Notes: generated from the sequence alone by a model not told the origin. Shown: positions 23,975-32,927, counted from the stretch's first letter. The stretch: DNA of 64,000 bases from Streptomyces sp. ICC1 (GCF_003287935.1 NZ_CP030287.1:4492267-4556266); one strand, 5' to 3'. Numbers and translations: made by a program.

Positions 23975-24486
23975 GGATTCCTCCCACAGCGGGCAACCCC
24001 TGCGAAACGGCAAGGCTGCCAGGGACAATGCACTCCCGCCCCACGCGTTACGCCCGCCACCACCCGGACAGCCCCACAACGAATGACCCGCCCCCGTTTC
24101 GCAGAAATGGTCGCTTGTGACAGTGGCGTGCGGTCGGACAGTTTCCTGGCGCCGCACGGACCGCATCCGTGACTACGAAGCGCTTCTAAAAGCCGGGCGA
24201 ATCAACGGCATATCGCACAAAGACACCCGATGGAGTGACGCCCCAGCAAGAGCGCCGCTGCGGCCGCTACCGTGGTTTTGCGCGAGGCGGGAGTCACCAC
24301 GCATCAGATGTGACCCGGGAGTGCCTTCGCAGCACGATGTGCCTAAACCACTCCCCGCTTTACCCACTCCAGCACCGGCCCGGTGTGCCGTGGGATCCCG
24401 CCGTCGACGGTCCGCACGCAGTGGCGGCTGTCGTCGGCGCCCCGGATCGCCCGCTGGACCGCGATCGCCTCTCCGATGGGACGCAC
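23975..24486. other. 512-bp intergenic stretch before the P450 gene
   Basis: Divergent upstream region for the secreted protein and the P450. Composition is less GC-rich in places (24170-24240). The P450 frame stays open upstream but without family sequence. I see no RNA gene or repeat. Confidence 0.4.
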
Positions 24487-25830
24487 ATGACCACGGCTCA
24501 GGACCCCAGCAGCGTGGCGGACGCGCCCGGCGCGTGGCCCCTGCTCGGGCACCTGTCCGTACTGCGCAGCAGTCCGCTGAAGTTCCTCACCTCCCTCCCA
24601 AGCCACGGGGACCTCGTGCGGGTCCGGCTCGGCCCCGTCCGGGCGTACGTGCTGTGCCGCCCGGACCTGGTACACGAGATGCTCCGGGATCCCGCCACCT
24701 TCGACAAGGGCGGCCGCCTCTTCGACAAGAGCCGGCAGATCACGGGCAACGGGCTGCTCACCTGCAGGCGGGCGGAGCACCTGCGGCAGCGCCCTCTGGT
24801 CCAGCCGGCCTTCACCCGCTCCCAGCTGGCGTCGTACGTCCCGGTGATGCACGACGAAGTCGCCTCGTTGACCGGGTCGTGGGAGGTGGGCCGGCCAATC
24901 GACATCTCGACGGAGATGATCAGGCTGTTCGCGCGGATCACGGCACGAACTCTGTTCCACTGCCACCTCGACGACCAGGCCGTCATGGTGTTCCAGCGTG
25001 CCTTGACGATCCTCACCGAGGGGGTCTATCGGCGGATCACATCGCTCGGGCTGTGGGAGAAGCTGCCCACCGCCGGCAACCGCCGCTATCGCCAGGCCGA
25101 AAGGGATCTCCACAGCGCCATCGACCAGTTCATCGACCGGTTCATCGGCCAAGGCCGGAACGGGGATGCCACAGGAGACCGTCCCGCCGGCATCCTGGGG
25201 ATGCTGCTGGCCGTCCGCGAAGGCGAGGACAGCCTCACCCGCCAAGAGGTCCACGACCAGACCCTCATCTTCCTGATGGCCGGCATCGAGACCACCGCGG
25301 CCACCTTGTCCTGGACCCTGCACCTCCTCGGCCGCCACCCCCAAGCTCAGGAACGGATGCACACCGAGATCACCACGGTGCTCGGCCCCCGCCTGCCCAC
25401 CCTCAACGACATCCCCCGCCTTGACTACACCCGACGCGTCCTCACCGAATCACTGCGCCTGTACCCGCCGGCCTGGATCCTCACCCGCACCGCCACCACC
25501 GACACGCATCTCGGTGGCCACCCCATCCCGGCGGGCACCACCCTGCTCTTCAGCCCCTACCTGATCCACCACGACGCCCGCTTCTTCCCCGACCCGGACC
25601 ACTTCATCCCTGACCGCTGCCCAGGCGAACACCCAAGTGCCCTGATCCCCTTCGGTGGCGGACCCCGCAAATGCATCGGCGACGTCTACGGCATCACCGA
25701 AGCCCTCATCGCCCTCGCCGGAATCAGCACCCGCTGGCGCCTCACCGCGACCCCGGGACCACCGCCCCGCCTCCTCGCGAGAGGCACCCTCACCCCGCAC
25801 CGACTCATCATGACCGCCCAACCGCGATGA
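24487..25830 (+). CDS. Cytochrome P450, CYP170-like
   Basis: 447 residues, complete P450: I-helix FLMAGIETTAATLSW with oxygen-binding AGxET, K-helix ESLR, and heme loop ALIPFGGGPRKCIGD with Cys396 as thiolate ligand. The haem-region wording KCIGDVYGITEALIALAGI and overall layout recall the albaflavenone P450 CYP170A1, which acts on a sesquiterpene. With two terpene synthases and a prenyl synthase around it, oxidation of a terpene product is likely. ATG 24487 was chosen because family sequence (APGAWPLLGHL) starts shortly after. Redox partners are not encoded nearby. Confidence 0.85.
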   Translation: MTTAQDPSSVADAPGAWPLLGHLSVLRSSPLKFLTSLPSHGDLVRVRLGPVRAYVLCRPDLVHEMLRDPATFDKGGRLFDKSRQITGNGLLTCRRAEHLRQRPLVQPAFTRSQLASYVPVMHDEVASLTGSWEVGRPIDISTEMIRLFARITARTLFHCHLDDQAVMVFQRALTILTEGVYRRITSLGLWEKLPTAGNRRYRQAERDLHSAIDQFIDRFIGQGRNGDATGDRPAGILGMLLAVREGEDSLTRQEVHDQTLIFLMAGIETTAATLSWTLHLLGRHPQAQERMHTEITTVLGPRLPTLNDIPRLDYTRRVLTESLRLYPPAWILTRTATTDTHLGGHPIPAGTTLLFSPYLIHHDARFFPDPDHFIPDRCPGEHPSALIPFGGGPRKCIGDVYGITEALIALAGISTRWRLTATPGPPPRLLARGTLTPHRLIMTAQPR

Positions 25831-26096
25831 ACCAGGTAACCCGCGGCCCTACCCGCACCCGCTCGTTCCGGCCGTTGGCCGAAGCCGAATGCGGAGGCGT
25901 CGGGAGCCTCGAGGGACTGCGGGGCTAGCGCGCCTGCCGCCGCGCGACCATCTCACGCGTCCTGCCCACTGTCCCTCGCCGGGGTGGTTTGGCCGCGGTT
26001 TTCCTGCCGCGTCAGCGGCCGTGTGGCTTTCTGGTGCCGAGACGCCGAACACAGACCGCCTCCGCCTCGCCATTCCCGCCAGCTTCGAGACAGACG
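25831..26096. other. Intergenic stretch between P450 and prenyl synthase genes
   Basis: 266 bp with no supportable gene. No strong terminator hairpin was seen, so co-transcription of the P450 and prenyl synthase genes is possible. Confidence 0.4.
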
Positions 26097-27185
26097 GTGC
26101 CCGTGTCCGACCCCCTTGCTACCGCAGCTTCACCGGACCCTGAGAGCGTACGCGAGACCGTGGACGCCCTTTTGAACCGGTTCTTCGACGATCAGGACCG
26201 ATTAGCTGCCGCGACGGCGATGCCGGAACTGGGCCTGTTCACCAGCCTGCTGCGCGAACAGCTCGCCGCAGGCGGAAAACGGCTGCGCCCAGCCATGTGC
26301 GTCGCCGGCTGGCAAGCCGTCAGCACGGAGCGTGCGCCGTCGCTGGTGTGGCGGATGGCCGCGTCCCTCGAGCTCTTCCACACCTTCGCGCTGGTTCACG
26401 ACGACATCATGGACCGCTCAGTCTTACGGCGCGGCCGTCCCACGGCCCACCGAACCCTGGCCGCCCTGCACGCCGGCCGCCCCGATGCGGAGAGCCTGGG
26501 TGTGAGCACCGCGATCCTGCTCGGCGACCTGGCCCTGGGCTGGTCCTACGAACTTCTCCAAAGCCCCGGCCTCCCCAGCGGCCAGCTCGCCGCCGTCTGG
26601 CCGGTGCTGAACGCGCTGCGCACCGAGACCCTTGTCGGCCAGTACCTGGATCTGGTCGCGACCGGCCGGCACAGCGACGACGCCGCCGCGGCCCGGCGGG
26701 CCATCCTCTACAAGACCGCGAAGTACACCGTCGAACGGCCCCTCCAGCTCGGCGCCCTCCTCGCCGGAGCCACCCCGGGCCAGCTCCGGACCCTGTCCGC
26801 CTACGCGCTTCCGCTCGGTGAGGCATTCCAGCTCCGCGACGACCTTCTTGGAGCGTTCGGCAGCACCGCCCGCACCGGCAAGCCGGCCCTGGACGACCTG
26901 CGTGAGGGCAAGCACACCGTCCTTACAGCGACCGCCCTCCAACTGGCCGACAGCGCCCAACTCGCCGTCCTCCAACAGCACCTCGGCAACCCGCACCTCG
27001 ACGAGGACGGCGCGGACCAGATCCGCACCGTCCTGACCGACACAGGCGCTGTCGCCACCGTTGAGCAGATGATCACCGACCAGCATGCCCGGGCGGCCCG
27101 CGCACTGGACGACGCCGGCTTCCACCCCGCCGCCATGGCAGTACTGCTCGGCCTCGCAGCCGCAGCGAGCACCCGTGCAACCTGA
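26097..27185 (+). CDS. Polyprenyl diphosphate synthase (trans-isoprenyl type)
   Basis: 362 residues from the GTG at 26097; a second GTG two codons on is equally possible. Motifs: GGKRLRP, first aspartate-rich motif DDIMD (102-106) in ALVHDDIMDRS, GQYLDL, KTAKYTVERPL, and second aspartate-rich motif DDLLG (248-252). It condenses IPP with allylic diphosphates; chain length (FPP or GGPP) cannot be fixed, though the Phe five residues before DDIMD argues against very long products. It probably supplies the two terpene synthases. The next gene starts 20 nt downstream. Confidence 0.88.
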   Translation: MPVSDPLATAASPDPESVRETVDALLNRFFDDQDRLAAATAMPELGLFTSLLREQLAAGGKRLRPAMCVAGWQAVSTERAPSLVWRMAASLELFHTFALVHDDIMDRSVLRRGRPTAHRTLAALHAGRPDAESLGVSTAILLGDLALGWSYELLQSPGLPSGQLAAVWPVLNALRTETLVGQYLDLVATGRHSDDAAAARRAILYKTAKYTVERPLQLGALLAGATPGQLRTLSAYALPLGEAFQLRDDLLGAFGSTARTGKPALDDLREGKHTVLTATALQLADSAQLAVLQQHLGNPHLDEDGADQIRTVLTDTGAVATVEQMITDQHARAARALDDAGFHPAAMAVLLGLAAAASTRAT

Positions 27186-27204
27186 GCCGAGGGAATCGAC
27201 ACAC

Positions 27205-28284
27205 GTGACACACATGGCCCACCAGAGCTCGCAGAACACGGCCAGCGCCGTGCTGCCACCCGTCTACTGCCCCATCGAGCGGGCCTTCCACCCCAAGGCG
27301 GCATCGGTCCAGAACCGCGCGTTCGACTGGATCGAGCGTCACCGACTGTTCGGCGACGCGGGTATCCCCCGCGAGAGCGCGCTGGCAACCGACAGTGCCC
27401 GCGTCACCGGCAGCATGATGCCCGGCGCCCCCGAAGACCTGCTCCTGCTGTACGCCACCTACGTCTACTGGGGCTTTTCGGTCGACGACCTCTTCGACAC
27501 CGGTACGACCGAGGAGCGCACACACCACTACCGCACGCTTGCTCCGCGCCTGATGAGGGCCGTCGAATCGCCCGCCGCCCAAGCCGACGACGATGGGCCG
27601 CACGTCGCCCTGCTCCTGGACATGCGCCGCTATCTCGAGCGGTGCGCCACCCCGGCCCAGGTCCGCCTGTGGGTCGACACGATCCACGCATGGCTGCTCG
27701 GGGTCGCGCTGGAACTGGACAGCACGCGGGACCAGAGCCTGCCGGGCGTCAACGACTACCTGTTCGTCCGGATGTACGTCGGCGCCGCACGCGCGGTGAC
27801 GGTCACCCTGGAGATCTGCGGCGGAGGAGAGGAGATCCCCGCGCAGGAACGCGAGAGCACAGCCGTCACCGCACTGACCCAAGCCGCCGGCGTGCTGATG
27901 AACCTCTACCAAGACCTGTTCTCCCACCACAAGGAGGGCCCCACCGATCACAACATCATCAACGTGCTCACCCACGCCACGGGAAGCAGTCAGCAGCAGG
28001 CCCGCGTCCAGGCCGTGGAACTGTGCGACCGCATCATGGTTCTCTTCCTGCGCCTGCGCGAACAGACCGCGCCCCGCGTCAGTGCCCCGACCCGCACCTA
28101 CCTGGACAACCTCGGGCACGCCTTGAGCGGAGTCCTCGACTGGTGTCACACCACCGCCCGCTACAAGACCGGCACCACCACTGCGCCCGTCCGCGCCGAG
28201 CAGCCGTCCGCCCCCGGCCTCGCCCCGCCCCCTTACCCGAACATCGCCTGGTGGTGGGACCAGCTCGACCAGTGCCACACCTGA
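27205..28284 (+). CDS. Class I terpene synthase
   Basis: 359 residues from a GTG placed about 10 nt after GAGGGA; an ATG three codons later is further than ideal from it. Class I cyclase features: aspartate-rich motif DDLFD at 94-98 in YWGFSVDDLFDTG, effector region with RMYVGA, NSE-type motif QDLFSHHKE at 236-244, and a late ARY pair. The first NSE residue is Gln rather than Asn, which is unusual. It lies 20 nt downstream of the prenyl synthase, so the two are surely one operon, supplying substrate directly. Product class (sesqui- or diterpene) is not predictable. Confidence 0.85.
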   Translation: MTHMAHQSSQNTASAVLPPVYCPIERAFHPKAASVQNRAFDWIERHRLFGDAGIPRESALATDSARVTGSMMPGAPEDLLLLYATYVYWGFSVDDLFDTGTTEERTHHYRTLAPRLMRAVESPAAQADDDGPHVALLLDMRRYLERCATPAQVRLWVDTIHAWLLGVALELDSTRDQSLPGVNDYLFVRMYVGAARAVTVTLEICGGGEEIPAQERESTAVTALTQAAGVLMNLYQDLFSHHKEGPTDHNIINVLTHATGSSQQQARVQAVELCDRIMVLFLRLREQTAPRVSAPTRTYLDNLGHALSGVLDWCHTTARYKTGTTTAPVRAEQPSAPGLAPPPYPNIAWWWDQLDQCHT

Positions 28285-28615
28285 CACACCCACCCTGATG
28301 GCCTGTCACGCCTCCCACGCAACCGATCACCGGCTGCCGGGGCCCCAGGCCGTCTCAGCGTGCGATAGACCGTGGGCTCCCATCGGCCGGTGCTCGCCGT
28401 AACACGGCTATGAACAGTGGTCTCGTGGTTCGCCGAGCCGCACGATGACAGGCGGATCATGACGGTTCTTCAGGAATGCCGAGGAACCGTCATGATCCGT
28501 TCGCGCCGCCTATGTCGATGGGGCCGCCTCCTGGCACAACACGGTCGATCCGAGGGGCGGACGCTCAGCTGAACCCACGGGATATCACACACAGGGGGCG
28601 ACGGGATTCCGCTGA
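28285..28615. other. Intergenic stretch after the terpenoid genes
   Basis: 330 bp without a supportable gene. It contains the 15-bp inverted repeat at 28454-28498. Short frames here have no recognisable domain. Confidence 0.4.
28454..28498. repeat. 15-bp perfect inverted repeat
   Basis: GGATCATGACGGTTC (28454-28468) and its exact complement (28484-28498) with a 15-nt spacer. It lies about 170 nt after the second terpene synthase. There is no T-tract, so it could be an operator, a mobile-element end or a weak terminator. Confidence 0.8.
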
Positions 28616-28689
28616 TCATGTGCCTAATGTGGCTGAGGACGTGACGACGTTCTGACCTGCACTGCTACTTGACAGGTGTAGATAACCGG

Positions 28690-28888
28690 CCGCCGCCGGA
28701 GGGCGTACGGTCTGCCGGTGCGTCGGGGTCCCGCCCAGTTCCGCGAGGCAGCCGTCCAGCTCGTCCATGGCGGGCGGGTCCAGGAGCGACGGGTCCACCG
28801 TGACGCGGAGTTGATGGGGCACTCGGGAGTCGAGGAGCAGGCGCAGGCTGCGCTCCGCCGAGGCGGCCGCGTGGTCGATGCCGGTCAC
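28690..28888 (-). pseudogene. Fragment resembling anaerobic ribonucleotide reductase activase (radical SAM)
   Basis: A minus-strand frame contains ERSLRLLLDSRVPHQLRVTV, then DPSLLDPPAMDELDGCLAEL and RQTVRPP. This resembles the C-terminal half of NrdG/radical-SAM activating proteins, where the helix and strand before a Q-x-x-RP segment are conserved. The CxxxCxxC part is missing, so it is a remnant. The assignment is from memory of the family and is tentative. Confidence 0.35.
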
Positions 28889-28918
28889 CCGCCCGGCGAC
28901 GAACGCTGGCGGGTACTC

Positions 28919-29239
28919 CTACACGGCACGCTCGGCCTTCACGGCCTTGTCGATGGCGGTCCACTTGGCCGGGACACCGAGCGCCACCGAGAGGTCGCTG
29001 GGCTCGCACAGCCCTCCTGCCCCAGGGCTCAGCAGACCGCCGACCTTCTTGGCGCGCACCTGGCAGTCGCTGTCCAACATCTTCGCGAACGTGGAATCGG
29101 CCGGCATCTACAGCCAGCGCTGGAGGCGTTCGAGGGCGGTGCCCGTCGTCGCGTCCACCGCCGTCGAGATCCGCGCCCTGATGTCCTTGACCGTCGGTGT
29201 GGTCTTGTCGCCGGCTTGAACATACGCCTGCTCGATCAC
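28919..29239 (-). pseudogene. Small conserved-looking gene interrupted by a TAG codon
   Basis: A GTG at 29239 with GGGGGA six nt upstream starts VIEQAYVQAGDKTTPTVKDI; the frame reads to W-L then TAG at 29108-29110, then continues at once with MPADSTFAKMLDSDCQVRAK and ends KAVKAERAV at 28919. Read as one, it is a 106-residue, mostly helical protein of coherent composition. I do not recognise the family. Either a nonsense mutation broke it, or the second half is made separately from the ATG directly after the stop. Confidence 0.5.
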
Positions 29240-29447
29240 GAAACATCCCCCGCGTTCGGCTCCCCTTGGCTCCACTATGACGCGCGGAGCGTGCCCGCGG
29301 TAGAGCGGAGAGTGAAGATCCCGGGCCGGGTAACGCGCCGCCGCGTCGGTGCTGTTGGGGGTTCCCTGCCAGGTCGCGTGGCGAAAGTGGATCTTGAGCG
29401 ATGAACGATCTCTGCTCATGGAGCGGGGAGATCTCACGCGCGCGTCG

Positions 29448-29867
29448 CTACAGCTCGTAGTCCTGGGCCAGTTCCTCCCAGTCAATGCTGCGAAGGGCAA
29501 GATCGGCGTCCTCGCCCGCCGGTACCTCCGGTGCCGGCTGGAACCAGGCGACGACGAGGGCGGAACCGTCCGTGGACGGGTCGAGCGGCGCGGAGTCGAA
29601 GACACCGACGCAAGCCACGGAAGGCAGCACCTCCACAGGACCGAAGGCACGGGCGGTCTCGTCCGGGTACTCGCGGGAGGGCGGAACGAGATGGACCGGC
29701 GTGGAGGGAAACGCGCGTTCGGCCTGCCGCTGGAGCCAACTGACCTTCAGGTCGTTGATGCGCTTGCACGGGTAGCCCTCCAGCATCCCCCCGTAGGTCG
29801 AAGACATCCGTAGCTCGGTGAGCCGGATCGAACGACCGGACAAGAGGACCATGTGACCCAGTGGCAT
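29448..29867 (-). CDS. Conserved hypothetical protein
   Basis: 139 residues starting MPLGHMVLLSGRSIRLTELR, followed by STYGGMLEGYPCKRINDLKV and an acidic end with DIDWEELAQDYEL-like character. The codon bias is normal for the genome. I cannot assign a domain; the compact N-terminal part looks like a small globular protein. Its position beside remnants leaves open whether it belongs to the island or to the host. Leader 29240-29447 lies downstream of it and is empty. Confidence 0.6.
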   Translation of the reverse strand: MPLGHMVLLSGRSIRLTELRMSSTYGGMLEGYPCKRINDLKVSWLQRQAERAFPSTPVHLVPPSREYPDETARAFGPVEVLPSVACVGVFDSAPLDPSTDGSALVVAWFQPAPEVPAGEDADLALRSIDWEELAQDYEL

Positions 29868-29907
29868 GCCGACACCCTATGCACACGATGCACTTCCGAC
29901 ACGCGGC

Positions 29908-32022
29908 CTACTCCCGGCCGCTGGTGGCGGCGTAGTACTGGAGGTCCTGGACCTCGACCTTGCGGTCCGCGGGGTAGAGCAGCCGTACGCCCGCCCCGGC
30001 CTTCCCGTCGCGCACGACGGTCGCCGAGCTGGTCCCCGGGGTCAGCGGCAGCAGCTCGGAGTGGACCCCGGCCGGGGCCTCGTACGTACCCTTGGCCGAC
30101 CCCACGGTCCGCAGGACGCTCGCGGGCCGCGTCAGGAAGCTGAGCACCTCCACCGTGTCCCGGGAGGCCGCGCTGCCCTTGCGCAGCGACATCACCAGGG
30201 ACTGGTCGCCGGTCGGGTCGGCGGCGGCGAACTGGGTGCGCGAGGTCAGGTACAGCGTGTCCCGGACGATCTTCGGCCAGCTGCCCGTCTTGAACTTGGC
30301 GAGGTAGTACGAGGACAGGTCGAGGTAGGCGTGGCCGTTGTGCTGGGAGGGCGCGAACTGGGTGCCCTCGCTGTAGTCGTTCCAGGTCGTGAGCTGGACC
30401 CAGTCGGCGCCGTCCTCGATGGCCCGGTTCCACGTGGTGCGCAGGGTGGCGGTGTTGCCGGCCTCGTCGTAGATGCCCTGGTTGGGGCGGGCGTCCTGGA
30501 CGGACACGGGCTGCATCCAGATCTTGCCCATGCCGTGCGCCTTGCGGACATCGGCCGCGGCACCGTCCTGGCCGACGTAGCTGCGGCTGCCCCACTCGGA
30601 GAACCCGTGGCTGATCGGCGCGAACCGCTCGCCGTTCGCGCCGTAGTCGAGGAAGAGCGGGACGAGGGCGGTGCGGACGCCGTGCCGGGACTCCAGGACG
30701 TCCATGACCTGGCTCCACCAGGCGGGGCTCTTCGCCTCGGCCTTGAACGGCGAGACGACCAGGCGTCCGTCGGGGAGCCGGTGCGCGGCCGGGGCGGCGG
30801 CAAGGTCGGCGAGGGCGTCGGCGAGCACGGCCGGGTCGTCGGTCTTCAAGGAGGTCATGTCCGGCATCAGCATGACCTTGAAGGCCGGGTCCACCGAACG
30901 GGCCGCCGCCATCAGGAGCTTGGATCGCTCCCAGTTCTTCCCCGAGAGGGAGAGCAGGTCGAGGGTGAATCCGTCGATGCCGGCGGCGCGGGCGGTGCGC
31001 ACCTCCTGCTGGAGGTTGGCGAGCTCCCAGTCGCCGCTCTTGGGCAGGACGGGCAGGGGCCGGTCGCGCAGCAGGCCGCCGTAGCGCTGGTGCTTGCCGC
31101 TCTCGCCGTCCGGGTCCAGGTAGTTGCGGGTGTAGTAGTCGGAGTCGGCGCTCGCGTTGTCGAGGGAGAGCGGGTACGGCGTGAAGTAGTGGGCGAAGAC
31201 CAGCTTCTTGGCCGCCGCGCCGGAGCGCAGGGCCGCGGGCTGCGGCATGTCGAAGGGCAGGACTCCGGTGGGGCGCGTCCCGTCGTCCGCACCGGGCTTG
31301 GCGGCGTCCTCGCCCTTCCCCGTGGCCTCCGGGCTCGGCCCGCCGGGGGCGGGGGTGCCCGTGCCCGCGCCGATGCCGAGTCCGGTGACCTCGCCCGTGA
31401 GGCAGAAGGTGGCCCGGTCGCCGGCGAGCAGGGGGAGCAGGGTGGCGGTCGCGGCGGCCAGTCCGGCCACGGAGATCCAGCCGAGCAGCGGCTTGCGCCC
31501 CTCGGGCAGGAAGAGGTCCGCGACCAGGACGGCCAGGGCGACGGCGGCGGTGACGACGACGGGCGCGATGGCGAGCCAGTCGACGGACTGGACGAGGCTG
31601 GGGGCGTCCGCCGCGGCGGTGGCGGGGGAGGGCGCAGACGCGGGAGAGCCGGAGGCGGCCGTGGGGGTCTGGCCGCGGAGGTGGGGGAGGGGCGGGCCTT
31701 CCGGGGTGTTCGCCACGTACCAGCCGCCCGGGGCCAGGGACCGGCGTACCTCGTGCAGGAACTCGGTGATCTCCGGGAAGTCGTGCACGGGGTACGACTC
31801 GTCCTCGGGGAACTCCTCCTCCCCGGCGCGGCGCTCCCCCTCGTTCACGAGCACCCGCAGACGCCCCCGCTCCCGCTCCCACGCGGAGATCGCGGCGAAC
31901 GACCCGTCCATCGCCAGCCGGGCGCCCCGCGCCGCGGCCCGGACACTGTCCCGCGGCGCGCACGCGGCCGCCATGGCCTGCGCGAGGCCCACAACGGCTC
32001 GCAGCCGCCCGTCAACACCCAT
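29908..32022 (-). CDS. Mosaic protein: GAF fragment, spermidine-synthase-like fragment, NuoN-like N-terminus, GH71 alpha-1,3-glucanase domain
   Basis: 704 residues in one frame. Residues 1-91 (GVDGRLRAVVGLAQAMAA, YPVHDFPEITEFLHE) look like a truncated GAF protein. Residues 92-118 (VRRSLAPGGWYVANT, PPLPHLRGQ) look like the end of a spermidine-synthase-type domain. Residues 143-210 (SVDWLAIAP, AVLVADLFLPEGRKPLLGW, GDRATFCLTG) match the start of a second-type NADH dehydrogenase NuoN with two membrane helices. From about 250 a GH71 endo-alpha-1,3-glucanase domain is complete (GVLPFDMPQPAAL, VFAHYFTPYPLSLDN, WNDYSEGTQFAPS). A TAACCT -10 box ends 6-7 nt before the start, so a GAF-gene leaderless promoter seems to drive it. 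The two helices could act as a membrane anchor that exports the glucanase domain, but this is speculation; serial deletion fusion is the simplest origin. Confidence 0.72.
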   Translation of the reverse strand: MGVDGRLRAVVGLAQAMAAACAPRDSVRAAARGARLAMDGSFAAISAWERERGRLRVLVNEGERRAGEEEFPEDESYPVHDFPEITEFLHEVRRSLAPGGWYVANTPEGPPLPHLRGQTPTAASGSPASAPSPATAAADAPSLVQSVDWLAIAPVVVTAAVALAVLVADLFLPEGRKPLLGWISVAGLAAATATLLPLLAGDRATFCLTGEVTGLGIGAGTGTPAPGGPSPEATGKGEDAAKPGADDGTRPTGVLPFDMPQPAALRSGAAAKKLVFAHYFTPYPLSLDNASADSDYYTRNYLDPDGESGKHQRYGGLLRDRPLPVLPKSGDWELANLQQEVRTARAAGIDGFTLDLLSLSGKNWERSKLLMAAARSVDPAFKVMLMPDMTSLKTDDPAVLADALADLAAAPAAHRLPDGRLVVSPFKAEAKSPAWWSQVMDVLESRHGVRTALVPLFLDYGANGERFAPISHGFSEWGSRSYVGQDGAAADVRKAHGMGKIWMQPVSVQDARPNQGIYDEAGNTATLRTTWNRAIEDGADWVQLTTWNDYSEGTQFAPSQHNGHAYLDLSSYYLAKFKTGSWPKIVRDTLYLTSRTQFAAADPTGDQSLVMSLRKGSAASRDTVEVLSFLTRPASVLRTVGSAKGTYEAPAGVHSELLPLTPGTSSATVVRDGKAGAGVRLLYPADRKVEVQDLQYYAATSGRE

Positions 32023-32130
32023 CACACCAGGTTAGGGGGTTTGTCCGATTTAGTGACAATTGGCGCGACTTTGGGTACGACCAAGATCACTCGCGGTCAC
32101 GACCGGAAGCCGCGCGGACGGGCGCCGCGG

Positions 32131-32913
32131 TCAGACCCCCGGCCACCGCGGCGTGCGCTTCTCGTTGAACGCCGCCACGCCCTCCGCCCGGTCGCCGGAG
32201 AAGGCCGCCGACCGCCACGCCGCGTCCTCGATCTCCAGCCCGGCCGTCAGGTCCATCCCGTGCCCGAGCCGCAGCGCTCGCTTCGCCGCCCGCAGCCCGA
32301 CCGGGGAGTTCGCCGCCATCCGCCCGGCCAGGGCGAGGGCCTCCTCGCGGGCCGAACCCGCCGGGACCACCGAGTCCACCAGCCCCAGCGCGAGCGCCTC
32401 GGCGGCCTCCACCCGGCGGGCGGTGAAGATCAGCTCCGCGGCCCTGGCCGCACCCACCCGCCGCGGCAGCAGCTGCGTCCCGCCGCCGCCCGGGATCACG
32501 CCGACCGAGACCTCCGGCAGTCCCACCACCGCGGTCTCGTCGGCCACGATGACGTCGCAGGCGAGCGCCAGCTCGAAGCCGCCGCCCAGCGCGAACCCGT
32601 GCACCGCCGCGATCGTCGGCATCGGCAGCTCCAGCACGCCCCCGTACGCGCCGCGCGTGGTCGGCCGCTGGCGCACCAGCTCGGCGTCCGACAGCGAGTT
32701 GCGCTCCTTGAGGTCCGCGCCCACGCAGAACGCCCGCTCGGCGGTGGAGGAGAGCACGACGACCCGTACGGACGCGTCCGCCGCGAGCGAGGCGCACGCC
32801 GAACCGATGGCCCGCGCCATGTCCGTGGACACCGCGTTCATCGCCTTGGGGCGGTCCAGGACCAATTCGGCGACCCCGCCCTCATGCCGGCGTACAGCCA
32901 CGAACTCAGACAC
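32131..32913 (-). CDS. Enoyl-CoA hydratase/isomerase
   Basis: 260 residues, crotonase fold. Oxyanion-hole and CoA region AVHGFALGGGFELALACD and catalytic LPEVSVGVIPGGGGTQLLPR are intact, with both glutamates expected of a hydratase. It hydrates 2-enoyl-CoA in fatty or branched-acid degradation; exact chain length is unknown. The GTG at 32913 follows GGGAGGG. A palindrome overlapping the upstream cyclase stop (32928-32945) may be its operator. Confidence 0.9.
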   Translation of the reverse strand: MSEFVAVRRHEGGVAELVLDRPKAMNAVSTDMARAIGSACASLAADASVRVVVLSSTAERAFCVGADLKERNSLSDAELVRQRPTTRGAYGGVLELPMPTIAAVHGFALGGGFELALACDVIVADETAVVGLPEVSVGVIPGGGGTQLLPRRVGAARAAELIFTARRVEAAEALALGLVDSVVPAGSAREEALALAGRMAANSPVGLRAAKRALRLGHGMDLTAGLEIEDAAWRSAAFSGDRAEGVAAFNEKRTPRWPGV

Positions 32914-32927
32914 AGGGCGACCCTCCC

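Noticed and set aside
29747..31963. Alternative minus-strand frame through the GH71 mosaic
   Set aside because: Arg/Pro-rich translation without domains; the frame at 29908-32022 has recognisable families throughout.
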